From assembly GCA_965220265.1 (NCBI GenBank), contig CBDCPM010000004.1:3410001-3474000 (forward strand): 64,000 nt of DNA. Direction: 5' to 3'. Source of the DNA: Bin87 sp965220265 (GTDB lineage: Bacteria; Chloroflexota; Dehalococcoidia; Lucifugimonadales; UBA3495). The position numbers and the translations under genes are program-made. Numbering within the stretch: position 1 is the stretch's first letter; every line of letters starts with the position of its first letter. The notes below the pieces were generated by a model that ran no database searches, was not told where the DNA came from, and saw only the letters and a list, made by a program, of their open reading frames with translations. Shown in pieces: positions 34,506-44,617 of this stretch.

Positions 34506-36031
34506 GTCACCGCCGTGAGCATGGCTCATGACTATACGATGATCACCGGGCGTCCGCAGGTGGTGATGGTGCACACCGTTCCCGGCACGGCCAACGCCAT
34601 CGGGGGCTTCGTGAATGCCGCCCGCTCCAAGGTGCCCATGCTTTTCAGCGCCAGCCGCACGCCCATCACGAAGGGCGAGGCCCGGGGTTCCCGCGACGGC
34701 AGCATCCACTGGGCGCAGGAGTCCTTCGACCAGGCGGCCATGGTGCACGAGTGGGTGAAGTGGGACTACGAACTGCGCCACGGGGCCGACCTGGAAAGCT
34801 TGGTTGACCGGGCTTTCGCCATCGCCGAGTCTCCGCCGGCCGGGCCGGTGTATCTGACCCTGCCCCGGGAGGTGTTGGCCGAGGAAATCGACGGCCTGTC
34901 GTACCGGGACGCATCCCGGCAGCAGAAGGCCGGCGACCGTCTGCCCACGCCGGAAGCCATCGCGCAGGCCGCCCGCGTGCTGGCTGGGGCGCGCAATCCC
35001 ATCCTGGTCACCCGGGGCGGCGGCAATGACCCCAGGGCGGTTGCCACGCTGGTGGAGCTGGCCGAACTGCTGGGCATGGCGGTGTTCGAGTCGGGGGCGC
35101 TGTACGCGAACTTCCCCAGGAACCACGCCCTGTACGCCGGGTCGGACATCGGGTCGGCGTTGGCCGATGCGGATGCGGTGGTGGTGCTCGAAGCCGATGT
35201 GCCCTGGACGCCCAAGCGGCATCAGCCAGCCGAAGGCAGCCAGGTAATCGGCATCGGCGATGATCCGCTCTTTTCCAGCTATCCGGTGCGCGGGTTCCAG
35301 GTCGACCTGAACCTCGCCGGCACGCCCAGTTTGGTCCTCCAGGCGTTGGCGGATGCGGTCAGCGAGATTGAGGTTGACGCGCCGACTGTCAAAAAGCGGA
35401 CCGATGAGTGGGAGCGTCGCACCGACGAGATGCGCGCCGGCTGGCTGCGGCAGGCCAAGGCCGCCAGCGAACAGCACCCATCAGCAAATCGTGGTTCACC
35501 AGGTGCCTGTCCGACGTGCTGGACGACGATACCATCGTATTGAACGAACTGGGTATCGACGCGGCGCAGATCGACATCAGGAAGCCGGGAAGCTTTTTCG
35601 GCGTTCCGGTATCCGGCGGACTCGGCTGGGGGATTGGCGCGGCGCGGGGCGCGAAGCTGGCCGACCGGGACCGGACCATAGTCTGCTGCGTTGGCGGCGG
35701 GTCGTACATCTTCGGTTCCGGCACCGCTGGGCACATCGTGTCCGACGCGCAAGGACTGCCCATTCTGACCATCGTGTGGAACAACGGCATCTGGAACGCC
35801 GTACAGAGCGCCACCCGGGGCACCTACGCCGATGGCTACGCGGTGCAGACCAACAACTTCGCGGTTACGACGCTGTCCCAGTCGTTCTAGTATGAGTTGA
35901 TCTGCCAGGCGGCCGGCGGCTACGGAGAGAGGGTCGAGGATCCCGCGGAGGTGCCGGCGGCGCTGGAACGGGCCCTGAACGTGGTTCGCCATGAGAAGCG
36001 CCAAGCCCTGCTCAATGTAATCGGGCAGTAG
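34506..36031 (+). pseudogene. thiamine-diphosphate-dependent enzyme (acetolactate-synthase-like), decayed
   Basis: The reading starts at SMAHDYTMITGRPQVVMVH, the part of a ThDP enzyme just after the catalytic Glu, so the first ~50 residues were lost at the IS1182 end. The middle domain (ILVTRGGGNDPRAV) is present. Near 35475 homology shifts frame to ISKSWFTRCLSDVL, and the ThDP-binding half follows (FGVPVSGGLGWGIGAARGAKLA, VGGGSYIFGS, WNNGIWNA). A TAG at 35888-35890 then interrupts it before YELICQAAGGYGE, and a normal end comes at 36031. Three independent lesions make it a pseudogene. Confidence 0.85.
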
Positions 36032-36354
36032 GCGGCTCCGCTGCAACGCGGCGATCTGGCGTCCCGGTCCAGTTGATACCGTGGACGTTGACACGGCGTC
36101 CTGCCCACGGGTAGCCGCTCTGTCACTGCGAGCGCAGCTTGGTAATCTAGTAGCCGATGGAACCGTGCGCGGGTCATCGGGATTACGCGGGACCTTCACT
36201 CGTGAAACGGCAAACTGGGTAGGCGTGACCAGTGATGACACTGTGGGTGCCTCGCACCATCAGGGATCTTTCGCCTTCGTGTGCCGACCGCTAGAATGGC
36301 TACGGATCGCTGAACTCGCACCGCAAATTGGCCACCTGCAACAATCCAAACTGC
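36032..36354. other. non-coding or degraded stretch
   Basis: No recognisable gene, RNA or repeat was found between the TPP pseudogene and the IS5 element. The first 60 bases continue as debris after the stop; nothing further could be matched. Confidence 0.4.
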
Positions 36355-36356
36355 TA

Positions 36357-37199
36357 GGGGGTGTCGTCAAAAGAGTTTGCTCCAGATCATCACTGCCCGG
36401 AGTTGGCAAATGGCCAGGTATGACGCCGCTCTCTTGGCATAACGGGCGCCACTCCGCGCCACTGCTTGAAGTCCAAGAATCCGTTCTCCACCAAGTGCCG
36501 CAACTTGTACAGTGCCTGGTCGTAGTCCCGCTTTTCTCTCCGGTTGCTTTTGGGCGGTATCACTGGGTTCATTCCCGATGCCCGAGCGGTGGCTATGATT
36601 TCATTGGTGTCATAGGCTTTGTCCGCCAGCAGACACTCCGCCTCTATACCCTCGATCAGGGGCAACGCCAAAGAGCAGTCGGCCACCGTGCCTCCAGTAA
36701 CCGCCAGCCTTACCGGCATTCCGTGGGAGTTCACCGCCAGGTGCAACTTGCTGTTCAGCCCCCTTTGGTGCGGGCAATAGCCTGATTTCCGCCCCGAGCG
36801 CCGGCACTGTGGGGATGGGCCTTGATGTAGCTGGCGTCTATCATCAGCCATTCGAAATCAGGGTCATCCATCACTTCCTCCAACAGTCCGGCCCACACAC
36901 CTCGGTCCCGCCAGCGGCAGAAGCGGCGGTGGGTGTTCTTCCAGTCTCCGTAGTCCGGGGGCAAATCGCGCCAGGGAGCGCCGGTGCGCAGAACCCAGCA
37001 AACGGCGTCGATAAACCGCCGGTTGTCATGGGCCGGCCGACCTCTCTTGCCTGTTCCCCCGGGCAGGTACAGCCTCAGCCGCTCCCAAACACCGTCTGTC
37101 ATATCGTGGCGCCGGTGCGCTGCCGTCATACTCACCACCTTCCACACTCTCCCTGTTACCGGCAATTTACCACCCTCTCACTGTTTTGACGACACCCCC
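36357..37199 (-). mobile_element. IS5-family (IS427-like) element, apparently complete
   Basis: Terminal inverted repeats GGGGGTGTCGTCAAAAGAG and, from the right end, GGGGGTGTCGTCAAAACAG match at 18 of 19 bases. TA dinucleotides flank both ends (36355-36356, 37200-37201), the usual 2-bp target. The 843-bp length and two overlapping transposase frames fit the group. No inactivating change was seen. Confidence 0.88.
36390..37165 (-). CDS. IS5-family transposase, made from two frames by -1 frameshifting
   Basis: The first frame starts MTAAHRRHDMTDGVWERL (within 37165) and ends AIARTKGG. It holds the HTH-like region and the first catalytic Asp (LMIDASYIKAHPHSAGARGG). The second frame continues LNSKLHLAVNSHGMPVRLAVT, ECLLADKAYDTNEII (second Asp) and ENGFLDFKQWRG (Glu region). 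They overlap at AAAGGGGG near 36758-36765. A -1 slip there would give one full transposase, as in many IS427-type elements. Frameshifting itself is inferred. Confidence 0.82.
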
Positions 37200-37201
37200 T
37201 A

Positions 37202-37510
37202 GGAACTTACGCTCATGATGCAGACCCCCGCGAACGCGGCGACGAGTGTACCGCGGGCGATGCTCTGCTTCTGCGGACCACCGAACACCGTCGTATGGAA
37301 AACCCGGCCACGGCTCCATCTTTGGTCGGGGTCGTGTGGCTGCAGTTGCCCACCTTGATTTCAGCACCAGATTTACCATTTGGCTTTGCTCATGAGGACG
37401 GCTTAGGCCAAATATGGTCGGATGTCGCGGGCAGCACCGCTCCGTCTCTTCGGCGTTGTCAACGCCCTGTGCCATATAATGGCATCGGCGATGCAAGCGA
37501 GGTGAACGCT
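37202..37510. other. spacer between IS5 element and ridA
   Basis: No intact gene. One minus-strand frame near 37230-37320 reads GRVFHTTVFGGP, faintly like the end of a ThuA-type domain, so this may be gene debris cut by the IS5 insertion. A ribosome-binding site for the RidA gene (GAGGTG, about 37499) lies at the right end. Confidence 0.35.
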
Positions 37511-37927
37511 ATGGCGGAATTGCAGCGGACAGCGATAACCAGCGATCGGGCTCCCCAACCCCTCGGCGCCTATTCGGTCGGAATGTCGGTGAACCCCAGG
37601 AAGTTGATATACGTAGCGGGACAGGTTGGTGTGGACCTTTCGGGCGCCCTCGTAGGGCCTGGCGATGCCGCAGCCCAGACGCGGCAGGTTTTTCAGAACA
37701 TTGGCGGCGTTCTGGAATCAGCCGGCGCCGGTTTCAACAACGTGGTGGAATTCACGACCTATGTGGTGGGGCGCGACTCGGTGCAAGGATTCATCGACGG
37801 AAGAAACCAGGTCTTCCCGGATATTTTCCCCAGCGGAGACTATCCGCCCAACACCTTGCTGGTGGTCGACGGTCTGGTACGTGAAGAGTTCCTGGTCGAA
37901 ATCAAGGCAGTGGCCGCTCTAGTGTAG
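37511..37927 (+). CDS. ridA: RidA-family enamine/imine deaminase
   Basis: A 138-residue RidA/YjgF protein. It has APQPLGAYSVGMSV at the N-terminus, LIYVAGQVGVDLSG, TRQVFQNIGGVLESAGAGFNNVVEFTTYV and the C-terminal EEFLVEIKAVAAL; the usual active-site Arg position is R in GDYPPNTLLVVDGLVREEF. It may remove reactive 2-aminoacrylate-type enamines. GAGGTG lies about 8 nt before the ATG at 37511; longer in-frame starts have no match. Confidence 0.88.
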   Translation: MAELQRTAITSDRAPQPLGAYSVGMSVNPRKLIYVAGQVGVDLSGALVGPGDAAAQTRQVFQNIGGVLESAGAGFNNVVEFTTYVVGRDSVQGFIDGRNQVFPDIFPSGDYPPNTLLVVDGLVREEFLVEIKAVAALV

Positions 37928-38273
37928 AGGGGGTAGCAGAAGTCATCAGTAGGCTCCAGCACCGAGGTTTTCAAGTGCCACACAGAGACCCCCGGCGGGT
38001 CATATTCTGGACCGCAAGATTCTTCTGTCGGCCTTTACCGTCGACTGAGGTGCATGTGCTGACGGAACAGTACCGCCACACCTAGAACCGTATCAGACCG
38101 CACAGGTCCCCGGGCTACCGGCCTCCAGCCCGGAGACCGTCCGGCCCGAAGAGCCTGCGCCGGCGCTGGTCGGTCCAACATAGAAAGCGGTACGACTACT
38201 GGGGGCAAGTCGACGTGCTCACTCTTTCCGTGTATCTACCAGCGCAACTGCCCAGTTGCGCCACCCACCAGGC
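37928..38273. other. non-coding spacer
   Basis: No gene, RNA or convincing repeat was found between ridA and the truncated hydroxy-acid oxidase (convergent). Confidence 0.4.
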
Positions 38274-39005
38274 TTACAGGAGCCGGCCCTTTAGCGACTC
38301 GAACTCCTCGCGGGTTATGTAGCCTTGGTCCAGCAGACGGGCCAGGCGCTCCAGCTCGCCCAGCACGCCGCCGGCGCTGTCCGGGCCCGGGTCCTGGGCA
38401 ACGGAGCGATCCACCCGCTTCACGTCGGTCACGCCGCAGAGGCCCATGGCCACGCTGAGCTCGGTGCGCAGGATCTCCAGGCAGTGGCGGACGCCCGCTT
38501 CGCCGTTGACCGACAGCCCCCAGAAGATGGGCCGGCCCACCAAGACCGCCCGGGCGCCCAAGGCCAGCGCCTTCAGCACGTCGGCGCCCTTGCGGACGCC
38601 GCCGTCGAGATAGACCTCCAGCCGATCGCCCGCGGCGTCTGCGATCTTGGGCAGCATCTCGATGGTGCCTTCCGTGCCCTGCAAGGCGTGGCCGCCGTGG
38701 TTCGAGACCACCAGCGCCTCGCAGCCGTACTCGGCGCAAAGCCGGGCGTCCTCGGCCGTTTGCACGCCCTTGATGACCAGCGGCATCGAGGTGATGGAGC
38801 GCAGCCACTCCAGGTCGGACCAGTTGAGGCCCGACTCGAAGCTCTCGGCGAAATTCTCCCGCGTGGGCAGGTTGGGCAGCTCGATTCCCTCGAAGTTCTT
38901 CAGGGTGCGTTCCTGGTCCAGGGTGTAGGCGTAACGGTACTCCCGCTCCCGGGAGTTGGCGCCCAGGTTGTCCACCGTGAGCATCATGGCCTTAAAACAC
39001 ATCAA
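38274..39005 (-). pseudogene. FMN-dependent alpha-hydroxy-acid oxidase, 5'-truncated, with SHOCT tail
   Basis: About 245 codons encode the C-terminal two-thirds of an L-lactate-dehydrogenase/glycolate-oxidase-type protein. It has MMLTVDNLGANSRERE, PLVIKGVQTAEDA (FMN-binding Lys), ALVVSNHGGHALQGT (catalytic His) and VYLDGGVRKGADVLKALALGARAVLVGRP. The first ~130 residues are absent; homology stops near 39000. The C-terminus adds a SHOCT-like helix pair (LERLARLLDQGYITREEFESLKGRLL in outline), unusual for this family. Probably a gene remnant, although a short internal start (39032) cannot be excluded. Confidence 0.75.
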
Positions 39006-39719
39006 GACATGATTGCTTGGGTGCCCCACCACATGAACGTTGACAGCCCAGTTCGGTCAATATAGGCTGGCTCGAAAAGCGCTGTTGTGTTTCCTGAGGG
39101 AATCGAGGATCCGATATCAATGATCGGTACTTGGGTACCTTCCAATTCCGTCGTTCTGCGGCGACGTCCCCGGCCATATTCGAAGGGAAGAAGGAGCTGG
39201 ATTTCGCCTGATGCTGGCTCCACTCGGGGTACGAGTCCGAGACGGAGCAACTGGGAAAGTGTCGTCGGCGGGAAATGGCCAGCTGCCCCGCGTTCCTTGC
39301 TCAGGGCGGTAGCGTTTAGCGGAGGGCATATTTGGACGATTGTCCCCACGGGGGCCAAAATACGCTGACATTACGGTGAAGCCGGCACACTGTGTCAGCG
39401 TTTCCGATGACGAGGCCTATGGTCCCAATTTTCCGAACCCCCGGACTGGGACCACCACACTCCCTGGTGTGGCCCGGTTCTTCTACCGCTTGGTGCGCAC
39501 CGCCTCTAGTACGGAGAGCAGGCAGCCCATGGAATATCAACTATCAGCGGGACGAGTTGGAGTTGGAGGGGGCGGACTTCCATGGCGCGGAGCGCGTCGT
39601 GTAGCTCGGATAGCATGGTCGATGCTCGAGCCCAACCAACCGAAAATGAGAGGAAACCTCACGCACAGGGCAGAGCGTTCGACGTCTTTGCCGAAATATC
39701 CAAGGGAGCTTGAACGACG
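39006..39719. other. intergenic region with no supported gene
   Basis: A minus-strand frame of 118 codons (39358-39002) reads LLPFEYGRGRRRRTTE and PIIDIGSSIPSG, but it has no recognisable domain and runs into the breakpoint of the truncated oxidase. The segment may hold debris from the missing 5' half or an unrelated insertion. GGAG near 39704-39708 serves the following gene. Confidence 0.35.
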
Positions 39720-40886
39720 ATGAAGTTCTACAGCTTTGACGAGACGACCTATCCCGGAATTCCCGACGAAGTTGGGCCTGAGACCCGCCAGACCAACAAG
39801 TTCTGCGACCCTCACCTGGCGGCCCTCACCTATCAAGAGCACCTGGAAGAGTGGGAGCTGTGCGAGGAGCTGGGCTTCGACGGCGCCTTCGTCAACGAAC
39901 ACCACTTCACCTACTTCAACATCAACCCGTCCTGCACCGTGTTGGCCGCAGCCCTGATTGCCAGGACCAAGCGGATGAAGGTTGGCGTCATCGGCCACGT
40001 CCTGCCCCTGCGGCACCCGGTTCAGACCGCCGAGGAGTTCGCCCAACTGGACGTGCTTTCCGGAGGCCGCTTCATCGGTGGCATCGTCCGTGGGGTGCCC
40101 CAGGAATACGTGTCCTACAACGTGGACCCCTTCAGCAGCCGTGAGCGCTTCGCCGAGTCCTACGAAATCCTGAAGAAGTGCCTGACCGAGGAAATCTTCG
40201 ACTACCAAGGCGACTTCTACAACCTCAGGGCGGTCTCTGTCTGGCCGCGTCCTATCCAAGACCCGCTGCCCATCTGGATGCCCGCCGGCTCGGCCGAGAC
40301 AATAGAATTCGCCGCCAGGAACCGCCTCCCCATAGCCCGGGTATGGAACCCCACGGTCGTGTTCCAAGACGCCTTCGAGTACTACCAGGAAGTGGCCAGG
40401 GAGCAATTCGGCTGGGGAGCCGGCCCTGAGTATTTCATCGGCTCCCGCTACATTCACGTTGCCGAGACCACCGACCAGGCAATCGAAGAGTGCCGCGACG
40501 CTGTGATGTACGTGCGCCGCCTGACCACCTTCAGCCGCCCGGTGCAGGTGCCCGCCCCGGTGCCAGGCCTGCAGACCGACCGTTCCTACCAGTATCGCAA
40601 GCGCTCCTCAGGCGCCGAGATGCCAGGGCCCGGCACCCCCTTTGAAAAGCTCCGGGAGACTGGCTTCATCGTTTGCGGGGACCCCGACTACGTAACGGAA
40701 TGGCTAGCCAACGACATGCAGACCGCCGGATATGGTCACTTCCTGGGCATGTTCCGGGTGGGCAAGAACACACACGCAAACGTCATAAAGTCAAAGCGCC
40801 TTTTTGCCGAGGAGGTCATGCCCCGTCTGAAGGACATCAATGTCCCGAAGGCCGGGTCCCCGGAGAAGCAGGCCGAGGCGGTTTAG
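39720..40886 (+). CDS. LLM-class flavin-dependent monooxygenase
   Basis: A 388-residue luciferase-like monooxygenase. It has FGFD-type GFDGAFVNEHHFTYF, LPLRHPVQTAEEFAQLDVLSGGRFIGG (in outline), PLPIWMPAGS and the C-terminal KSKRLFAEEVMPRL. EHH motifs of this kind are typical of the SsuD/LadA-like and alkanal group, but the substrate is unknown. It is the first gene of a four-gene plus-strand cluster ending at 42843. The ATG at 39720 has GGGAG about 11 nt upstream. Confidence 0.9.
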   Translation: MKFYSFDETTYPGIPDEVGPETRQTNKFCDPHLAALTYQEHLEEWELCEELGFDGAFVNEHHFTYFNINPSCTVLAAALIARTKRMKVGVIGHVLPLRHPVQTAEEFAQLDVLSGGRFIGGIVRGVPQEYVSYNVDPFSSRERFAESYEILKKCLTEEIFDYQGDFYNLRAVSVWPRPIQDPLPIWMPAGSAETIEFAARNRLPIARVWNPTVVFQDAFEYYQEVAREQFGWGAGPEYFIGSRYIHVAETTDQAIEECRDAVMYVRRLTTFSRPVQVPAPVPGLQTDRSYQYRKRSSGAEMPGPGTPFEKLRETGFIVCGDPDYVTEWLANDMQTAGYGHFLGMFRVGKNTHANVIKSKRLFAEEVMPRLKDINVPKAGSPEKQAEAV

Positions 40887-40931
40887 CTTCAGCATCGCCG
40901 GTCAAATTGAGACTCGGGCAGGCAAGGAAAA

Positions 40932-41441
40932 ATGACCCTTCCATTGTATGAAGACTTCAACTACACCCTGAGCCGGGAGTCCCTGGAGACCCGGGGCGAA
41001 TTTCAGGAGGCTGGGGAAGGCAAAGTCTCCGTCGGCTGGGAGATATTGGTACCGCCTCCAGGGCCCGACGGAGTACCGTATCAGCTGATCTTCGTAGGGC
41101 CAACCTCCGAACACCGCGGCTGCGCGGTGCGGTTGCGCCTGGTGGACGGGCAGGGTGCTCCGGTGTCGGACGATGCTGAGGTGATCCTGGAGACGTACTA
41201 CAGGACCGGCTCGGAGCGCACGGTTATGTTTCAGGGCCGCTACGGAGACTTTGCTGGAACAGCCGACCAGCGGGCCCCCGGCGCCGCTCTGGCGGTGCAG
41301 AAGCGGGCCGAGTCGGGCGAGGACTACGTGATTCGCTTCTGGGTCACTGTTCCTGAAGGATTCCCTCTGCCTGATCCCGAAGCTGACAAATCTTACTTCG
41401 AGCTGGAATGCGTCAAACTCTGGTGGAACGAAACGGCCTGA
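40932..41441 (+). CDS. conserved-looking protein of unknown function
   Basis: A 169-residue acidic protein, 45 bp after the monooxygenase. Beta-rich segments (VSVGWEILVPPPG, YQLIFVGPTS, AVRLRLVDGQG, VILETYYRTGSERTVMFQGRYGDFAG) suggest a beta-sandwich. No Cys or His clusters and no signal peptide. Codon use matches its neighbours, so it is a real gene; I do not recognise the family. Confidence 0.7.
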   Translation: MTLPLYEDFNYTLSRESLETRGEFQEAGEGKVSVGWEILVPPPGPDGVPYQLIFVGPTSEHRGCAVRLRLVDGQGAPVSDDAEVILETYYRTGSERTVMFQGRYGDFAGTADQRAPGAALAVQKRAESGEDYVIRFWVTVPEGFPLPDPEADKSYFELECVKLWWNETA

Positions 41442-41492
41442 ACGCCGTGGACTCTTGCGCCAGAGCCGGCGTGATGTCAAAGAGGTGGGTTT

Positions 41493-42347
41493 ATGGGAGC
41501 CGCTGACGGGTCCATTTTCAACCGCAAGACAGTGCAGGCCGGCGGGTTCGATATTTCCTGCCTGGTAGGCGGAGCTGACGAGGGCATCGACCCGGTGCTC
41601 TACCTTCACGGTATGGGCGGAGCCGGCAAGTGGGAAGCCTGTCACATGTCCTTGGGCACCACCGCCGTGACCTACCTGCCCCAGTTACCGGGATGGCGTG
41701 AAGGCCGGCCGCCGGAATCTCTGCAGTACGTAGCTGATTACGCGAGCCTGGTCCTGGACTTGATGGACGCCCTGGAATTGGAACAGGCCACGTTGGTGGG
41801 CCACTCTATCGGCGGTTGGATCGGGCTGAAAGCGGCGGTCCAGAGCCCAGGGCGGGTAGGGCGGATGATCTTAGCAAACCCCATGGGTTTGGATTTCCCT
41901 CAAGCGGCTTCCCCGGACCTGACCAGCCTGGACGAGGAGTCATTCGCAACGGCGGTGTTTGCCAAGCTGGGTCTCATCGCCACTGCCCAGTCCTACGGGT
42001 TCGGCGCGGAGTGGGAAAACGTGCGGAGAGGCCCGGAGTTCGAGCGTCAATGGAAGGGCCGAGGGTTGGTCGCCGAATTGGTGAAAGAGGAGTGCGCCGA
42101 TTCGGAGATGACGGCTATGCTCCCCGCCATTGACGCCGAGACCCTACTGGTCTGGGGCCGGCAGGATGGGCTGGTGCCCGTGGGACAGGGAGAGGCTCTC
42201 CATTCCACCCTGCCTAACGCCAGGCTGAGCCTGATAGATAACTGCGGGCACCTACCGATGGCGGAAAAACCGGAAACCTTCAATCGCCTGGTCCGGGACT
42301 TCATGGTGGGAGTGGAGGTAGACATTCCCGATGTGGTCCGGGTCTGA
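41493..42347 (+). CDS. alpha/beta hydrolase
   Basis: A 284-residue alpha/beta hydrolase. It has YLHGMGGAGKWE (oxyanion loop), VGHSIGGWIGLKA (nucleophile Ser in G-H-S-I-G), VWGRQDGLVPVGQGE (Asp) and NCGHLPMAEKP (His). It resembles C-C bond hydrolases and epoxide/ester hydrolases of catabolic operons. It follows the unknown gene by 51 bp. Such a hydrolase after a flavin monooxygenase could open a Baeyer-Villiger-type ester product, an inference. Confidence 0.9.
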   Translation: MGAADGSIFNRKTVQAGGFDISCLVGGADEGIDPVLYLHGMGGAGKWEACHMSLGTTAVTYLPQLPGWREGRPPESLQYVADYASLVLDLMDALELEQATLVGHSIGGWIGLKAAVQSPGRVGRMILANPMGLDFPQAASPDLTSLDEESFATAVFAKLGLIATAQSYGFGAEWENVRRGPEFERQWKGRGLVAELVKEECADSEMTAMLPAIDAETLLVWGRQDGLVPVGQGEALHSTLPNARLSLIDNCGHLPMAEKPETFNRLVRDFMVGVEVDIPDVVRV

Positions 42348-42441
42348 GCCCGGGGCTTGGTTGAAAGTACATGAAGGCGGAGAAGGGCGCCGCCTCTCGG
42401 AATAGTCGGCACAAATCAAGATTTCACGTAGGAGGAGAACC

Positions 42442-42843
42442 ATGGCTAAGATCAAGCACATTGCGATACGCACGCCGGACCCGGAAAAGACGGCGGCCTT
42501 TTACAAGTCGGTGTTCGAGTTGGAGGAAGTCGGTCAGGCCGGCTCTGGGGTATACCTTTCCGACGGCTATATCAACCTGGCGATCCTGCGGAGCAACGAT
42601 CAGGGCAACGGAGAGTCTCTCCGGGACGTCCCCGGCTATGCCGGCATCGACCACCTGGGCTTTGTAGTGGACGACGTGGACGACGCCACCGAGAAGCTCG
42701 AGGAGCATGGTGCCACCGCCATGGGTCGGTTGGATCTGGGCCATCAGCAGCCCGAAGGCGGTCGTGCCTACTACGAGCTCAAATTCCGTGGGCCCGACAA
42801 CCAGGTCATCGACATCAGCGGGGCAGGCTGGATCGGCACTTAG
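42442..42843 (+). CDS. VOC-family protein
   Basis: A 133-residue VOC protein: IKHIAIRTPDPEKTAAFYKSVFEL, GYINLAILRS, GIDHLGFVVDDVDDA and the ending DNQVIDISGAGWIGT. Paralogue of the protein at 26049. GGAGG is upstream of the ATG. It closes the monooxygenase-hydrolase operon and may be an extradiol-type dioxygenase-like or isomerase-like enzyme; metal ligands are plausible but not assignable with certainty. Confidence 0.88.
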   Translation: MAKIKHIAIRTPDPEKTAAFYKSVFELEEVGQAGSGVYLSDGYINLAILRSNDQGNGESLRDVPGYAGIDHLGFVVDDVDDATEKLEEHGATAMGRLDLGHQQPEGGRAYYELKFRGPDNQVIDISGAGWIGT

Positions 42844-42895
42844 AACCTATGCGTACTTGCCACAGTCCACATGCAGCCGCAACTTTCCCTCGCCT

Positions 42896-44617
42896 TAGCC
42901 TCAATCCATCGAAAAGATGAGTGTGGCGGCGTACTGAAGGGGTAAGAAAGTGCTCCTGTGCTTCGGGGATAATGGTTTTGGAAACACAAAACCGACCCGA
43001 AACAAGGAGCATTCAATAGAAGCTACCACTTGACCATCCCGACCGCATCCAAATCACCTTTGATGACCACCGCCTGGTGGCCAATGCTGGGCTGATCCTT
43101 CCTACCACCTTGGCCCGCCACCTCGGCCTGTCCCAACTGGTTGACCGGCACCTCGACCTGGGCAATGCGCCGGGCCGGGCGAACACGGGCGACAAGATGA
43201 TGACGCTGGTGGCGTCGGCGCTGGCGAGCGGCGACTGCATTGACGACGCCGACGTGTTGCGTGCTGGCAGGACCGCGCGGGTGCTGGGCTGCGTGGTCAA
43301 GGCGCCATCCACGCTGGGGACATTCCTGCGCAGCTTCCGGGGGGCCACGTCCGCCACTGGACCGGGTGGGTCGGGAGCTGCTGGCCCACGCCTGGGCGGC
43401 TGGAGCGGGACCCGGCGACACGCCCCTGACCATCCACCTGGACTCCACCATCTGCGAGACCTACGGTCTGGCCAAGGAGGGGGCGCGCCACCACGGCTAC
43501 ACCGGCCAGCGGGGCGATCACCCGCTGCTGGCCGTGGCCGCTGGAACCGGCGACGTGCTGATGGCTCGGCTGCGTGAGGGCCGCGCCAACACCGCTCGCG
43601 GCGCGGCCCACTTCCTGCGTGAGACGGTGGGACGGGTACGCTACGCTGGGGCCAGGGGACCACTCACCATGCGGGCCGACCGCGGCTGCTACACCCACGC
43701 CATGGTCGCGGTCTGCCGCGAGACCAACGTCCGCTACTCCATCACCATCCGCCAACACCAGAGCCTGCGCAATCTCATCGAGGCGATACCGGAGGCGGAC
43801 TGGACACCCATACCCTACTGGATGGACGGCGCCGCCGACGTGGCCGAAACCACCTACATCCCCTTCGAGAGTGCGCCCGACGCCGCGCCGGCGCGGCTCA
43901 TCGTCCGAAGGGTGCAGCCCACGCCCAACTCCCAGTTGGCCCTCTTGGTCGACTACAGCTATCACGGCTGCATCACCGATCGGGACGGGGACACCCGGGA
44001 ACTGGAGGCCGACCATCGTCGCCATGCCGAGATTGAGAATGCCATCCGAGACCTGAAGTACGGCGTGGGGCTCAACCATCTCCCGTCAGGCCGTTTCGCC
44101 GCCAACGCCGCCTGGTTGGCCGTCCAGGTGATGGCGCATAACCTGGCCCGCTGGGCAGCGCGCATCGGTCTGGGGGAGCAACTGGTAACCACCAAGACCC
44201 TCCGGCGGCGCTTCTTCTCCATCGCCGGACGGCTCACCCGCTCGGCGCGCCTTATCACCCTGCATCTTTCCCAGGGCCAGCCCTGGGAAACCCAGTTCAG
44301 TTGCGCCTTGGCCCGATTGCGCGCCATTCCCCTACCAGCCTGACGGCGCGCCGTCGGCGCCCGACCCGTCCACCGGACAGCCCCAGGGGCTGTCCCGCAA
44401 ACTCATGCCAGCCCAGTCCGCCAGTGCCACTTCCGGCCTGCCGCCTGGCCGATTTCGCCGGCCCCCGCCACTGCGGGCCGTCACCTTGCCACTGGCGTCG
44501 CCACCGCCCACTACCCTCAACCCCATCGATCGGGACCGGGCCAAGCCCGTTCGCCTTCCCGTACCCATCATCCCTCATGTCAACACCAGGGCCGCATCCC
44601 TTCGGTGGATTCGGGCT
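42896..44617 (+). mobile_element. IS1380-family element, copy B
   Basis: The left end TTAGCCTCAATCCATCGAAAAG and the right end (minus strand) TTAGCCCGAATCCACCGAAG are imperfect inverted repeats that match those of copy A. The transposase lies on the plus strand. An ADP-ribosylglycohydrolase fragment begins right after the right end. No clear target duplication. Confidence 0.85.
43022..44343 (+). pseudogene. IS1380 transposase, copy B, start lost and frameshifted
   Basis: The N-terminal sequence LDHPDRIQITFDDHRLVANAG begins without a start: the ATG of copy A is AAG here. At 43333-43355 a 2-base loss relative to copy A (copy A RWGHARQLD against RGATSATGP) shifts the frame. Homology resumes as LDRVGRELLAHAWAAGAGPG and continues through LTIHLDSTICETYGLAKEGA to the end LARLRAIPLPA. 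The catalytic residues are present, so decay looks recent. Confidence 0.85.

Noticed and set aside
37230..37320. ThuA-like gene fragment next to the IS5 element
   Set aside because: Only about 12 residues (GRVFHTTVFGGP) are suggestive and no further motif supports it, so it is only mentioned in the spacer entry.
39002..39358. 118-codon minus-strand frame between the truncated oxidase and the monooxygenase operon
   Set aside because: No recognisable domain, no good ribosome-binding site, and it runs into a breakpoint; a real gene cannot be supported.
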